From GCA-002733465 sp965230525 (GTDB taxonomy: Bacteria; Pseudomonadota; Gammaproteobacteria; Enterobacterales; Kangiellaceae): a stretch of 64,000 nucleotides of DNA. The notes below the pieces were generated by a model. The model ran no database searches and was not told where the DNA came from. It worked only from the letters and a program-made list of their open reading frames with translations. How positions within the stretch are numbered: the stretch's first letter is position 1; each line of letters opens with the position of its first letter. The stretch lies in the NCBI GenBank assembly GCA_965230525.1, contig OZ246008.1:3348001-3412000 (forward strand), written 5' to 3'. The position numbers and the translations under genes were made by a program. Shown here piece by piece: positions 52,841-62,564 of the stretch.

Positions 52841-54367
52841 TTGGATTTTTTGAAAAAACTTGCCATCGACGCCCAAAATAGTGGTGCGTGCTGGGGTCCA
52901 AAAAACTGGTCTACTGTCGATAATCAACAACTAATTGAATCATATAATCCAACCAATGGCGATGCGATTGCCTCGGTGTCTGTAGCGACGGAAGCTGACT
53001 ACCAATCCATTATGACAGCTGCAGAACAAGCTTTTGTAACGTGGCGTGCAACTCCAGCGCCGCTGCGAGGCGAGATTGTAAGACAAATCGGGGATGCGCT
53101 AAGAGAACATAAGGACGCGCTTGGAAGTTTAGTTTCTTTAGAGATGGGCAAAAGCAAAGCCGAAGGCGATGGCGAAGTTCAAGAAATGATTGATATGGCT
53201 GACTTTGCGGTAGGCCAATCCAGAATGCTTTACGGTAAGACCATGCATTCTGAACGACCTCAGCATAGAATGTACGAGCAATGGCAACCTCTCGGAATTG
53301 TTGGTGTTATTTCCGCATTTAATTTTCCTGTGGCGGTTTGGTCTTGGAATGCTTTTATTGCGGCAATATGCGGCAATATCACAATTTGGAAGCCCAGCCC
53401 GAAAACGCCATTGACCGCTGTTGCAGTTCAAAAAATTTGTAACAAAGTCATGCAAGCTAATGATTTACCTCCAATTTTCCATTTATTTGTCGATGATTTT
53501 AACAATCAACTGACCGAGCGTTTTATTAAGGACCACCGTGTCAAGAAACTTTCGTTCACAGGGTCATCAGTGGTAGGCAAAATGGTTGGAATGCAAGTTG
53601 CTGAAAGAATGGGCAAGAGTTTGCTAGAACTTTCTGGCAACAATGCGCTCATTATCGATGAATCGGCAAATCTACAACATGCCATTCCTGCAGCAGTCTT
53701 TGGCGCGGTTGGTACCGCGGGACAACGCTGCACAACAACACGTCGACTATTAGTCCACCGCAGTATTTTTGAGCAGGTTAAATCACAGCTGGTTAACGGC
53801 TATTCTCAATTAAAAATAGGCGACCCGCTAGATACCACGAATCACATGGGCCCTCTTATAGATCAACAGGCCGTTGATAATTTTCTTGCAACCATCGAGC
53901 TTGCCAAATCAGAAGGCGGTCAACTGCTAGCTGGCGGTAAAACAATCGATTCGCCTGGCTATTTTGTCGAGCCAACCATCATTTTGGCCGAAAATAATTA
54001 TCAAGCGGTGCAATCTGAAACCTTTGCACCCATTTTATATTTGATGCCCTTTGATACTATTGATGAAGCAATCGAACTGAACAATGCCGTAAAACATGGC
54101 CTTTCATCTGCCCTCTTCTCTTGCAACATCCAAAACACCGAAAAGTTTTTATCCTATGAAGGCAGTGATTGCGGAATTGCCAATATCAACATCGGTACCA
54201 GCGGTGCTGAGATTGGTGGCGCGTTTGGTGGCGAAAAAGAAACAGGCGGAGGTCGTGAAGCTGGATCTGACTCTTGGAAAGCCTATATGCGTAGACAAAC
54301 CAATACAATATTTTGGGGTGACCAGCCCGTACTTGCGCAAGGAATTAAATTTGATTTGAAGCAATAA
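52841..54367 (+). CDS. Aminoadipate-semialdehyde dehydrogenase (ALDH7/AmaB-like)
   Basis: About 508 residues. The TTG at 52841 is chosen because AAGGAG lies six bases upstream; an ATG 78 bases earlier has no ribosome site and adds a non-family leader. ALDH7 (antiquitin) features include GVISAFNFPVAVWSWN, SFTGSSVVGKMVG, LELSGNNALI with the general-base Glu, and catalytic Cys in GTAGQRCTTTRR. The C-terminus has GGAFGGEKETGGGRE. The enzyme oxidises aminoadipate semialdehyde (piperideine-6-carboxylate) to 2-aminoadipate, the step after lysine 6-dehydrogenase. Confidence 0.88.
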   Translation: MDFLKKLAIDAQNSGACWGPKNWSTVDNQQLIESYNPTNGDAIASVSVATEADYQSIMTAAEQAFVTWRATPAPLRGEIVRQIGDALREHKDALGSLVSLEMGKSKAEGDGEVQEMIDMADFAVGQSRMLYGKTMHSERPQHRMYEQWQPLGIVGVISAFNFPVAVWSWNAFIAAICGNITIWKPSPKTPLTAVAVQKICNKVMQANDLPPIFHLFVDDFNNQLTERFIKDHRVKKLSFTGSSVVGKMVGMQVAERMGKSLLELSGNNALIIDESANLQHAIPAAVFGAVGTAGQRCTTTRRLLVHRSIFEQVKSQLVNGYSQLKIGDPLDTTNHMGPLIDQQAVDNFLATIELAKSEGGQLLAGGKTIDSPGYFVEPTIILAENNYQAVQSETFAPILYLMPFDTIDEAIELNNAVKHGLSSALFSCNIQNTEKFLSYEGSDCGIANINIGTSGAEIGGAFGGEKETGGGREAGSDSWKAYMRRQTNTIFWGDQPVLAQGIKFDLKQ

Positions 54368-54493
54368 TTGAAAAATGATTGCAACTAATATATCGGCCCG
54401 TTAGAACACAAAATGGTAAGAAGCTTACCGCAGGGTTGAAACTACATTGACTCAATGGACACCATTTGAGTCTATATTTTATAGGAGTAAATA

Positions 54494-55537
54494 ATGGCTG
54501 TATTTAACTTAAGAGCATATGACGATCACGAACAAATTGTTTTTTGTCGTGATGTTGAGTCAGGCTTAAAAGCTATAATAAGCATCCACTCGACCGCATT
54601 AGGACCCGCAGTAGGCGGTTGTCGAATGTGGGAATACAATTCTGATGAAGGCGCATTAATCGATGCTTTGCGCTTATCACGCGGAATGAGTTACAAGAAT
54701 GCACTTGCCGGGTTAAAAATGGGTGGTGGTAAATCAGTTATCATCGGAAACTCTAAAACAATGAAATCAGAAGCACTTTTCAGAGCGTTCGGTCGATTCA
54801 TTGAAAACCTTAATGGACAATATATTTCAGCCGAAGATGTGGGCATTAATCCAGCGGATATGGCCATTGTACACAAAGAAACCAATCATGTTGTTGGTCT
54901 AGAAGGTCGAAGTGGAGATCCTTCCCCTGTTACTGCCTATGGCGTGTATAAAGGCATGAAGGCAGCGGTTAAACATAAGCTAGGACGAGATGATTTAACG
55001 GGACTTAAGGTCGCAGTACAAGGCTTAGGTCACGTTGGTTACTACTTATGTGAGCATTTAAAAAATGAAGGTGCTGAACTCATTGTGACCGACATTCATA
55101 AAGAATCAGTTGATCGAGTGGTAAGTAACTTAGGTGCCACAGCGGTTGATCCGGATGCTATTTACAGTCAAGACGTCGATGTCTATGCCCCTTGCGCTCT
55201 CGGTGCGTCACTCAATGATGTAACCCTTCCGCAACTAAAATGCTCGATTGTTGCAGGCGCTGCGAATAACCAGCTGGCCGAAGACAGACATGGCGAAATC
55301 TTGCGTAACAAAGGCATTCTCTACACTCCTGACTATGTTATCAACGCAGGTGGCATTATCAATGTATCGTTTGAGCATCAAGAAGGTGGTTACAAGAAAC
55401 AAGACGCGCTCGATAAAGTTGACGAAATTTACGGTACTTTACTGGAAATATTCGGTGCAGCAGAAAAGGAAGGTAAAACGACCAATGTTGTTGCCGATGA
55501 ACTCGCTCGAAAACGTATTTCAGATGCGAGCGCATAA
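54494..55537 (+). CDS. Leucine (Glu/Leu/Phe/Val) dehydrogenase
   Basis: A 347-residue amino acid dehydrogenase. Landmarks are STALGPAVGGCRMW, the catalytic Lys in LKMGGGKSVIIG, AEDVGINPADM, and the Rossmann loop VAVQGLGHVGYYLCEHL. Length and motifs fit leucine dehydrogenase, which interconverts branched-chain amino acids and 2-oxoacids using NAD. A run GGAG lies before the ATG. It ends at a strong terminator. Confidence 0.9.
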   Translation: MAVFNLRAYDDHEQIVFCRDVESGLKAIISIHSTALGPAVGGCRMWEYNSDEGALIDALRLSRGMSYKNALAGLKMGGGKSVIIGNSKTMKSEALFRAFGRFIENLNGQYISAEDVGINPADMAIVHKETNHVVGLEGRSGDPSPVTAYGVYKGMKAAVKHKLGRDDLTGLKVAVQGLGHVGYYLCEHLKNEGAELIVTDIHKESVDRVVSNLGATAVDPDAIYSQDVDVYAPCALGASLNDVTLPQLKCSIVAGAANNQLAEDRHGEILRNKGILYTPDYVINAGGIINVSFEHQEGGYKKQDALDKVDEIYGTLLEIFGAAEKEGKTTNVVADELARKRISDASA

Positions 55538-55560
55538 CTAGCAATTGTGCTAATTACTAC

Positions 55561-55589
55561 AAAAACGCTGCTTTTTAGCAGCGTTTTTT
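55561..55589 (+). terminator. Intrinsic terminator after leucine dehydrogenase
   Basis: AAACGCTGC (55563-55571) pairs with GCAGCGTTT (55578-55586), with loop TTTTTA and a following T run. Classic form, 24 bases after the stop codon. Confidence 0.88.
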
Positions 55590-55706
55590 ATTTGACAGAG
55601 ACTCTAATGTTGTCTATTTTTTCAACCTTTGTAGTTACATTTAGCGGCTAACCCTAGTTTTATCTATAGCCCGACAGAAAAAGTCGTAAATTCGCAAGGT
55701 AGTAGT

Positions 55707-56795
55707 ATGGTAAAAGGATTAAATAGTTTTAGGTTTTTCGCTTTTTTTGCAGTCTTTTTGTTTCATCTCGATTTCTTCGAGTTTGGCTACATGGGGGTAC
55801 ATGCCTTCTTTGTCCTTTCTGGCTTCTTATTGACTCCCATTATCTTGCAAATGAACGAGCACTTGCCAACAAAGCACTACTTCATTAACTTTTATGGCCG
55901 TCGTAGTTTACGTATCTTTCCATTATATTTCTTTTACTTAATCGCAATCAGTGCTATCGCTTACGTGGCGCTTGAACACTTTAACTACGATGTCAACGAC
56001 CGCCTCAAACGCACTTTAGAACAAATTGGTTATGCCGCAACCTATACCTATAATTTTTTCGCGATGTCTTCCAGCTACGAACAAACGCAAACAATAACGC
56101 ACTTTTGGTCACTGGCTGTCGAAGAACAGTTTTATCTTATCTGGCCACTAGTCATTTTTGCGTTACATAAAAGCTCTATCAAGCGAGCATTGTTATTTAT
56201 TATTATTTCGGGTCCCATTATTCGATTCCTGCTGGCGCAACTTGTATTGGCCGATACCACCAATAGTTTTAATTCGGTCGAAATGGTGGTCTACTCCTTC
56301 ACCCTTTCAAGCTTTGATGCTTTCGCCATTGGCGGGTATTTTGCGCTTTATGGCAAAAACACTAATAACTTGTTAATTTTATTAGCCTTTGCGGCGCTAG
56401 TCATCGTTGGTTTGGTGATGGACTATTTAATGGGCGTAAAACTCGATGTGAGATCATTTGGCTATGCAGACTTCATGAAGAATGGCTATAAATACGTCTG
56501 GGCCTTTAGTCTATTTTCGGTCATCTTTGCCATGATTTTGGTAAACATTAGAGATCAGAAGTTTCTACCTATCATCTTTGAAAACCCAGTAGTTGCCTAC
56601 TTGGGTAAAATCTCTTATGGCCTTTATGTTTACCATTTCCCCTTGGTCTATTTTATGAGTCATGAACTCAGTCATTTATCATTCTATGTGCGCGCACCCA
56701 TTATTTTGGCAACAACCATTGCGATTGCCGCATTAAGTTACCATTTACTCGAACGACGATTCTTAATCGCTAAGGACAAGTACTTTCCACACTAA
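55707..56795 (+). CDS. Acyltransferase family 3 membrane protein
   Basis: A 362-residue OafA/YrhL-type acyltransferase with about 10 membrane helices. Near the N-terminus are the catalytic-type His in FAVFLFHLDFF and GYMGVHAFFVLSGFLL. The R-x-x-R motif in GRRSLRIFPLYF follows, then HFWSLAVEEQFYLIWP. These enzymes move acetyl or other acyl groups to sugars of LPS, capsule or peptidoglycan. There is no fused SGNH domain and no glycan cluster nearby, so the acceptor is unknown. Confidence 0.9.
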   Translation: MVKGLNSFRFFAFFAVFLFHLDFFEFGYMGVHAFFVLSGFLLTPIILQMNEHLPTKHYFINFYGRRSLRIFPLYFFYLIAISAIAYVALEHFNYDVNDRLKRTLEQIGYAATYTYNFFAMSSSYEQTQTITHFWSLAVEEQFYLIWPLVIFALHKSSIKRALLFIIISGPIIRFLLAQLVLADTTNSFNSVEMVVYSFTLSSFDAFAIGGYFALYGKNTNNLLILLAFAALVIVGLVMDYLMGVKLDVRSFGYADFMKNGYKYVWAFSLFSVIFAMILVNIRDQKFLPIIFENPVVAYLGKISYGLYVYHFPLVYFMSHELSHLSFYVRAPIILATTIAIAALSYHLLERRFLIAKDKYFPH

Positions 56796-56952
56796 TTCTT
56801 TGTGCTAGTGAGTTAGTTTTGAATCAGTGTGGTCGTTTTTTTAGTGGGGGTGGTCACTTTGAGCTAGTCGCTTAATTTTAATCGATTAACACTCAAAGCA
56901 GCTTGTCAGACAGGGAGGCAATCGAGCTTTTAAGCGCAGGTCTTCAGATTAA

Positions 56953-57459
56953 CTACGAGAGAACTTCCATACTTAAAACCATCTCGATTGCTTCTTTCAC
57001 GGTTTTCTCTCTCACTTGATTGCGGTTGCCATCAAACAAAAATTTACGCGCTTTAATTTGTTGCTTATAAGCACTCGCAATACAGACAGTGCCAACGGGC
57101 TTTTCTTTGCTGCCACCGTCAGGTCCAGCCACTCCAGTAACCGCAATAGAAATACAATCAGGAAAATGCTTAACTGCACCTCGGGCCATAGCATCCGCAA
57201 CCTCAAGTGAAACTGCGCCGTATTTATCGAGCATTGCTAACGGGACGTCGACTAACTGGTGTTTGGCCTGATTACTATAAGTGATAAAACCAGCTTCAAA
57301 CCAGCCAGAACTACCGGCAAGGTCGGTCACCGATTTACCAATCCATCCACCCGTACATGATTCCACGGTAACTAATTTAATTCCTTTAAACAGCAGTCTT
57401 ACCGAAAGTTTTGAAATATCTATTGAGTTCGTAAAATCATTATTCATCGAGGCAACCAC
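56953..57459 (-). CDS. pncC: Nicotinamide-nucleotide amidohydrolase (CinA C-terminal domain)
   Basis: A 168-residue single-domain PncC/YgaD-like protein that deamidates NMN to NaMN in pyridine nucleotide recycling. Landmarks are VTVESCTGGWIGKSVTDL, the catalytic region GSSGWFEAGFITYSNQAKH, and ISIAVTGVAGPDGGSKEKPVG. The N-terminal MPT-binding domain of full CinA is absent, as in E. coli YgaD. It is divergent from mutS, an arrangement shared with other gammaproteobacteria. The start could also be the ATG at 57447. Confidence 0.92.
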   Translation of the reverse strand: MVASMNNDFTNSIDISKLSVRLLFKGIKLVTVESCTGGWIGKSVTDLAGSSGWFEAGFITYSNQAKHQLVDVPLAMLDKYGAVSLEVADAMARGAVKHFPDCISIAVTGVAGPDGGSKEKPVGTVCIASAYKQQIKARKFLFDGNRNQVREKTVKEAIEMVLSMEVLS

Positions 57460-57613
57460 GCTTGTTATTTAACAAGTAACCAACACAATTTAATTATAAA
57501 CCCAAGTGGTAAGCTTTATTGGACTAAATCCGCAATTATTGATAAACGAGTTTATTTGTTATTCGCACTAATCTTGGTTTGTTTTGAAGCCGGTTTGAAG
57601 TAGAATTCTGGTT

Positions 57614-60205
57614 TTGCCGATTTCCGCGATTATTGTGACAAATCAAAAACATACCCCAATGATGCGCCAATATTTGGCGATAAAACAAGACTACCCGGAT
57701 ATCTTGCTTTTTTATCGGATGGGTGATTTCTATGAGCTATTTTTCGACGATGCTAAGAATGCCGCAGCTTGGTTAGGTATCACCCTCACTCAAAGAGGAA
57801 AAGCGCAAGGCGAGCCAATTCCCATGGCTGGCGTGCCTTATCATGCTGTTGACAACTATCTCGCACGACTAGTCAAGCAAGGCAAATCAGTTGCTATTTG
57901 TGAACAAATTGGTGATCCAGCTCTGTCCAAAGGTCCCGTTGAAAGGAAAGTGGTCCGCGTTATAACACCAGGAACACTCAGTGAAGAAGCTTTGTTGGAT
58001 GAGTACAGTGAAAACATATTGGCCTCAATCTACCTCGACGACAAAAATAGAAGTTTTGGGATAGCATGGATGGATTTAGCGGCCGGCTCATTCTTTTGCA
58101 ATGAGCATTCGACCAAAGACGCGTTATGGACTGAACTGGCACGCATTAAACCCGCCGAAGTCTTAGTTGAAGCTCAACTTGCAGAGCAACTCACACGAGA
58201 GTCCTATACCACAAAAGTCTTAGAAAACTGGCAGTTTGATTACCACCAAAACTACCAAGATCTGTGTCAGCACTTCAATGTGGAAAACTTGGATGGCTTT
58301 GGTTGTGCCGAGTTAACGAGTGGTGTTTGTGCCGCAGGCAGTATATTAGGCTATGCAAAGTTGACTCAGCAGAGTCAGCTAGGACATATTCATAAACTTA
58401 GTTTGTTTAAAGCTGACCAAATCTTACACTTGAACAAATTCACTCGTAAGCACTTGGAAATCACCGAAAACTTATACGCTCAGAGTGATACTAGCTTATT
58501 CAACGTTGTAAACTTCTGTAAAACCGCTATGGGGACTCGGTTGCTTAAATCGTGGTTACATGCACCACTCGTCGATGCGAATCGTATCACTGAACGACTG
58601 GACTTAGTTGAGGCGCTGGTGAACAGCCAAGGTTTGCAAGAGCTACGCCAGTCGTTTATCACCATTCGAGACTTACCGCGTATTTTGACCAGGATTTCAC
58701 TTGCAACAGCGCGACCGAGAGATTTAACCGGTTTACGCGAGAGCTTACGCGCCATTCCTGCGCTCAAGAATGTGCTACAAACCACCGAAACACCCTTGCT
58801 ACAAAATTATGCTGACTTAATTAGTGAGCATAATTCAACTCTCGAGTTGCTCTCACAGGCTGTCCAAGACAACCCGCCAGTTGTGGTGCGAGACGGTAAC
58901 GTCATAGCGGATGGGTATCATGCAGAGCTTGATGAGCTGCGTGGGCTTTCTAATAATGCGTCTTCACATTTAGAGCGATTAGAAAACGACGAACGAGAAA
59001 AAACCGGGATCAATAGCTTAAAGGTCGGTTTCAATCGTGTTCATGGGTTCTATATAGAAATTGCTAAATCACAATCCGACAAAGCCCCCGCTCAATATGT
59101 AAGACGGCAAACTTTAAAAAATGCAGAAAGATTTATAACGCCAGAATTAAAACAGTTAGAAGACAAGGTGCTTAGTGCGAAGTCTAAAGCGTTAGCGCTC
59201 GAAAAATCGCTTTACCAATCCTTGGTCGAGTCATTACAGCAAGAAGTGAAGGCGATTCAAATTACCGCAAGTCATCTCGCGCAGTTGGATGTACTTCAAA
59301 GCTTTGCAGAAGCAGCCATTCGTAATCAATATGTAAGACCTGAATTCGTTGAGCAACCGCTGATTGAATTAACCCAGGCTCGCCATCCAGTCGTTGAAGC
59401 GCACCAAGACGCGCCCTTTATCGCCAATAATGTGAGTTTAAACGCGCAGCACAAGACCGCGATTATTACCGGGCCTAACATGGGCGGAAAATCGACTTAC
59501 ATGAGAATGACCGCGGTCATCGCTTTGCTTGCGCACTGTGGTAGTTTTGTACCCGCAGAATCAGCAAGATTATGTTGCTTAGATGCAATCTATACAAGAA
59601 TCGGCGCTTCCGATGATCTCGCCAGTGGACGCTCGACCTTTATGGTGGAAATGAGTGAAACCGCTAATATTCTGAATAACGCTAGCGCCAACAGTCTGGT
59701 ATTGTTAGATGAAATTGGTCGCGGTACCAGTACTTACGACGGTCTAGCTATTGCCTATGCGACTTTGGACCAACTCACTCATCCCCCTGCGCCGTTTACT
59801 TTGTTTGCTACTCACTACTTTGAACTTACGGAAATGAGTCACTCAAATGACAAAGTCGTTAATCTACATTTTGGTGCTATTCAACACGGTGACCAATTAG
59901 TATTAGATCACCAAATTCATCAAGGTCCCACCAGCAAGAGTTATGGTATTCATGTCGCAAAATTGGCTGGTGTACCAACAAGCGTCATCAACAAAGCGGC
60001 GATGTATCAAAAACATCTCGAGCAATCGACACCGCAAGTGCAAGCCCAGCCTAAAGTCAATGAAACGCTTGATAAAAACCCTCAAAATAGCGCTCATAGT
60101 GAGGAAAAACTCGACCCTAGGCTAAAAATATTAGAAAATACCGACCCAAATGAGTTGAGCGCCAAGCAGGCACTCGACCTCATTTACCAATTGACTGAAA
60201 ATTAA
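57614..60205 (+). CDS. mutS: DNA mismatch repair protein MutS
   Basis: A MutS of about 860 residues. The called start is TTG at 57614; a GTG at 57635 (VTNQKHTPMMRQYL) matches family N-termini better. The mismatch-recognition FYE lies in RMGDFYELFF. The ATPase has Walker A GPNMGGKSTYM, SDDLASGRSTFMVEM and Walker B VLLDEIGRGTSTYDG. The tail has the beta-clamp/tetramer region (DPNELSAKQALDLIYQL). Full length. Confidence 0.96.
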   Translation: MPISAIIVTNQKHTPMMRQYLAIKQDYPDILLFYRMGDFYELFFDDAKNAAAWLGITLTQRGKAQGEPIPMAGVPYHAVDNYLARLVKQGKSVAICEQIGDPALSKGPVERKVVRVITPGTLSEEALLDEYSENILASIYLDDKNRSFGIAWMDLAAGSFFCNEHSTKDALWTELARIKPAEVLVEAQLAEQLTRESYTTKVLENWQFDYHQNYQDLCQHFNVENLDGFGCAELTSGVCAAGSILGYAKLTQQSQLGHIHKLSLFKADQILHLNKFTRKHLEITENLYAQSDTSLFNVVNFCKTAMGTRLLKSWLHAPLVDANRITERLDLVEALVNSQGLQELRQSFITIRDLPRILTRISLATARPRDLTGLRESLRAIPALKNVLQTTETPLLQNYADLISEHNSTLELLSQAVQDNPPVVVRDGNVIADGYHAELDELRGLSNNASSHLERLENDEREKTGINSLKVGFNRVHGFYIEIAKSQSDKAPAQYVRRQTLKNAERFITPELKQLEDKVLSAKSKALALEKSLYQSLVESLQQEVKAIQITASHLAQLDVLQSFAEAAIRNQYVRPEFVEQPLIELTQARHPVVEAHQDAPFIANNVSLNAQHKTAIITGPNMGGKSTYMRMTAVIALLAHCGSFVPAESARLCCLDAIYTRIGASDDLASGRSTFMVEMSETANILNNASANSLVLLDEIGRGTSTYDGLAIAYATLDQLTHPPAPFTLFATHYFELTEMSHSNDKVVNLHFGAIQHGDQLVLDHQIHQGPTSKSYGIHVAKLAGVPTSVINKAAMYQKHLEQSTPQVQAQPKVNETLDKNPQNSAHSEEKLDPRLKILENTDPNELSAKQALDLIYQLTEN

Positions 60206-60222
60206 CAGCATGGAGACTCACT

Positions 60223-60546
60223 ATGACATTTGTTGTCACCGACAACTGCATTCTTTGTAAATACACTGATTGTGTCGAAGTATGCCCGGTAGATTGTTTT
60301 TATGAAGGGCCTAATTTTCTAGTCATCGACCCGGATGAATGTATTGATTGCGCCCTTTGTGAGCCGGAATGCCCAGCCGAAGCGATCTTCGAAGAAGACG
60401 ACCTGCCAGAAGGCCAAGAAATTTTCTTGGAGTTAAATGCCGAGCTGTCACAAAAGTGGAACAATATAACCGAAATGAAAGAGCCCCTGCCCGATGCTAA
60501 AAAGTGGGACGGTGTCAAAAACAAGCTTGAAAAACTTGAGCGATAG
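60223..60546 (+). CDS. fdxA: 7Fe ferredoxin FdxA
   Basis: A 107-residue ferredoxin with one 3Fe-4S and one 4Fe-4S cluster. Ligands lie in CILCKYTDCVEVCPVDC and CIDCALCEPECP. The C-terminal extension (FEEDDLPEGQEIFLELNAEL) is the FdxA type. It starts 17 bases after mutS, the conserved mutS-fdxA order. Ribosome site GGAG. Confidence 0.95.
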   Translation: MTFVVTDNCILCKYTDCVEVCPVDCFYEGPNFLVIDPDECIDCALCEPECPAEAIFEEDDLPEGQEIFLELNAELSQKWNNITEMKEPLPDAKKWDGVKNKLEKLER

Positions 60547-60626
60547 GCATTCTAACTTTGCTATTTATACGCAGTCATCTATAGTTTTTGGATGAATTGA
60601 AAAATGTTGATAAAGGAAATGAACAA

Positions 60627-62183
60627 GTGAATACGGATAAGCAAGAATTCGACACCATACATGGCGACTTTATTGCTGCGGCAGATCAATATCCCGATAA
60701 TACTGCTGTTTGGACCGAGCACGGGACCATTAGCTATGCTGAGCTAAATAAACTTTCCGACTCCTTTGCCAACTGGCTGCTCGAAAATAACCATGCCCCT
60801 GGAAAACGAGTGGCAATGATTCTGCCAAAAGGCATTGAAACCATCGTTATTTTATTGGGCAGTTTAAAAGCAGGAAATACCTATGTACCTTTGGGAGATA
60901 CTTGGCCAGCAAATCGTTTAAATGCCATCATCAAAAATGGCGAGTTTGAACTCTTATTAATTAACAAGGAAGACCCAGATATTAGCTACGTTGGCTGCAA
61001 GGTCATTCAAATAGGTTCACAAGATTGGCAGGATTCCCAATCAAGAGTTGATTCAAATGCGATTAATCAAATCGAGTTAAAGCCAACTGATATCGCCTAC
61101 ATACTCTATACTTCAGGCTCAACCGGAGTGCCGAAAGGCGTTTGTGTTTCACACCGTGCGGCTCATTACTTCCCGGCTTGGGCAAAAAAAGAATTCAATG
61201 TTGATCAAAGCCATAAAATTGCCTCTATTGCCCCTTTTACATTTGACTTGTCGACCTTTGACTTATTTACCGGATTGGCGAGCGGTGGTTGTTTATATAT
61301 TGTTCCTGAAAAGTTTAAGCTTTTCCCATCAAGACTCTCTGGCTTTTTAGAAAAGCATCAAATCACAACCATCTATGCAGTACCATCAACCCTAAGTTTA
61401 CTGTTGCTAAATGGAAATTTGGACAAGCGAGACTTGAGTCACTTTAAAACGGTATTGTTCGCCGGCGAAGTATTTCCAATCGCTATGTGCCGACAATTTA
61501 GAGAGTATTTACCTGCAGGCGTTCAATACTACAATTTGTACGGTCCAACAGAAACTAACGTTTGTACCTACTTTGATGCCAGTCAAGTACCCGATGGCGA
61601 TGATAACTTACCTATCGGCAAACCACTCCCGGGTACATTGTCTTTTATCGACAGCGGTCCTGATGATGAGCCCGGTAGTGGTGAGCTCTGTATTTATGGC
61701 CCGACCCTCATGAGCGGGTATTGGGGTAAACCCAATGAAGGTGCACCTTATTGGACCCCCGTTCCAGACCAGGCTGATAAAATGGCTTACCGCACAGGTG
61801 ATGTCACTTTTCAAGATGATCAAGGCAACTGGATATACAAAGGTCGAGCCGACAAGATGGTTAAAATTTGGGGCTATCGAGTTGAACTTGGCGAAATTGA
61901 AAGTGGCATGTTAAAACACCAAGATATTGAACAGTGTGCCGTTGTTAAACGAGATAAGAAAGATAACCTCGGCGAAGAATTAGTTGCTTTTGTCATTCCA
62001 ACGGAAAATTCGAAAGATAGAGTGCTAAATCATACTGAACTGTTTAAACACTGCAAACAGTACTTGCCGCATTATATGGTACCATCGCACATCTATGAGT
62101 TAGCATCCTTTCCGTTAAATAACTCGGGAAAAGTTGACCGGCTTAGCTTAGAGAAAACCGCACAAGAATACCTAACGCAATAA
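60627..62183 (+). CDS. Free-standing amino-acid adenylation enzyme
   Basis: About 518 residues from the GTG at 60627, which has AAAGGA 9 bases upstream; a TTG at 60588 gives 531 residues. Adenylation-domain core motifs are visible: A3 YTSGSTGVPKGV, A5 NLYGPTETNVC, A7 YRTGD, A8 GRADKMVKIWGYRVELGEIE and A10 NNSGKVDR. It activates an amino or other carboxylic acid as an acyl-AMP and loads it on a carrier protein. The small carrier gene 43 bases downstream is the evident partner. DltA- and PltF/RedM-like enzymes have this format; the substrate is not predictable from what I can see. Confidence 0.85.
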   Translation: MNTDKQEFDTIHGDFIAAADQYPDNTAVWTEHGTISYAELNKLSDSFANWLLENNHAPGKRVAMILPKGIETIVILLGSLKAGNTYVPLGDTWPANRLNAIIKNGEFELLLINKEDPDISYVGCKVIQIGSQDWQDSQSRVDSNAINQIELKPTDIAYILYTSGSTGVPKGVCVSHRAAHYFPAWAKKEFNVDQSHKIASIAPFTFDLSTFDLFTGLASGGCLYIVPEKFKLFPSRLSGFLEKHQITTIYAVPSTLSLLLLNGNLDKRDLSHFKTVLFAGEVFPIAMCRQFREYLPAGVQYYNLYGPTETNVCTYFDASQVPDGDDNLPIGKPLPGTLSFIDSGPDDEPGSGELCIYGPTLMSGYWGKPNEGAPYWTPVPDQADKMAYRTGDVTFQDDQGNWIYKGRADKMVKIWGYRVELGEIESGMLKHQDIEQCAVVKRDKKDNLGEELVAFVIPTENSKDRVLNHTELFKHCKQYLPHYMVPSHIYELASFPLNNSGKVDRLSLEKTAQEYLTQ

Positions 62184-62226
62184 ACAAGAATTAGCATTTA
62201 GTAAATTTTATTCACGGAGAATTAGA

Positions 62227-62481
62227 ATGTCAGACAAAAGCACACAAGATCGAATAAAAGATCTCATCGTTGAAAAAGTATTAGTAGGCGTTAATCCAGA
62301 GGAAATAAGTAATGACTCTGAGCTTGTTAGTGAACTAGGCCTCGATTCAATTCAAATCATTGGCTTAATTGGTGGGCTTGAAGAGGAATTCGATATTGTT
62401 CTCGAAGACGATGATCTTGACTTTGAGTTATTTTCAACAATAAATAATTTAGCTAAGTTGGTTGACGGTAAATTAAATTAA
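62227..62481 (+). CDS. Acyl/peptidyl carrier protein
   Basis: An 84-residue carrier protein with the 4'-phosphopantetheine attachment Ser in ELGLDSIQIIGLI (LGLDS motif, about residue 40). Very acidic (LEEEFDIVLEDDDLDFE). GGAGA lies just before the ATG. It follows the adenylation enzyme, so it probably carries that enzyme's product, as DltC or PltL does in their systems. Confidence 0.9.
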   Translation: MSDKSTQDRIKDLIVEKVLVGVNPEEISNDSELVSELGLDSIQIIGLIGGLEEEFDIVLEDDDLDFELFSTINNLAKLVDGKLN

Positions 62482-62515
62482 CATGAATCGATCTTAATTC
62501 GAAAATAGCGTAAAC

Positions 62516-62548
62516 AAAAAAGCCCAGTCATTAAAACTGGGCTTTTTT
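62516..62548. terminator. Bidirectional terminator between carrier protein and acyl-CoA dehydrogenase genes
   Basis: AGCCCAGT (62521-62528) pairs with ACTGGGCT (62536-62543), loop CATTAAA, with an A run before and a T run after. It can stop transcription from both sides of this convergent pair. Confidence 0.9.
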
Positions 62549-62564
62549 ATGCTTGATTTTCAGT

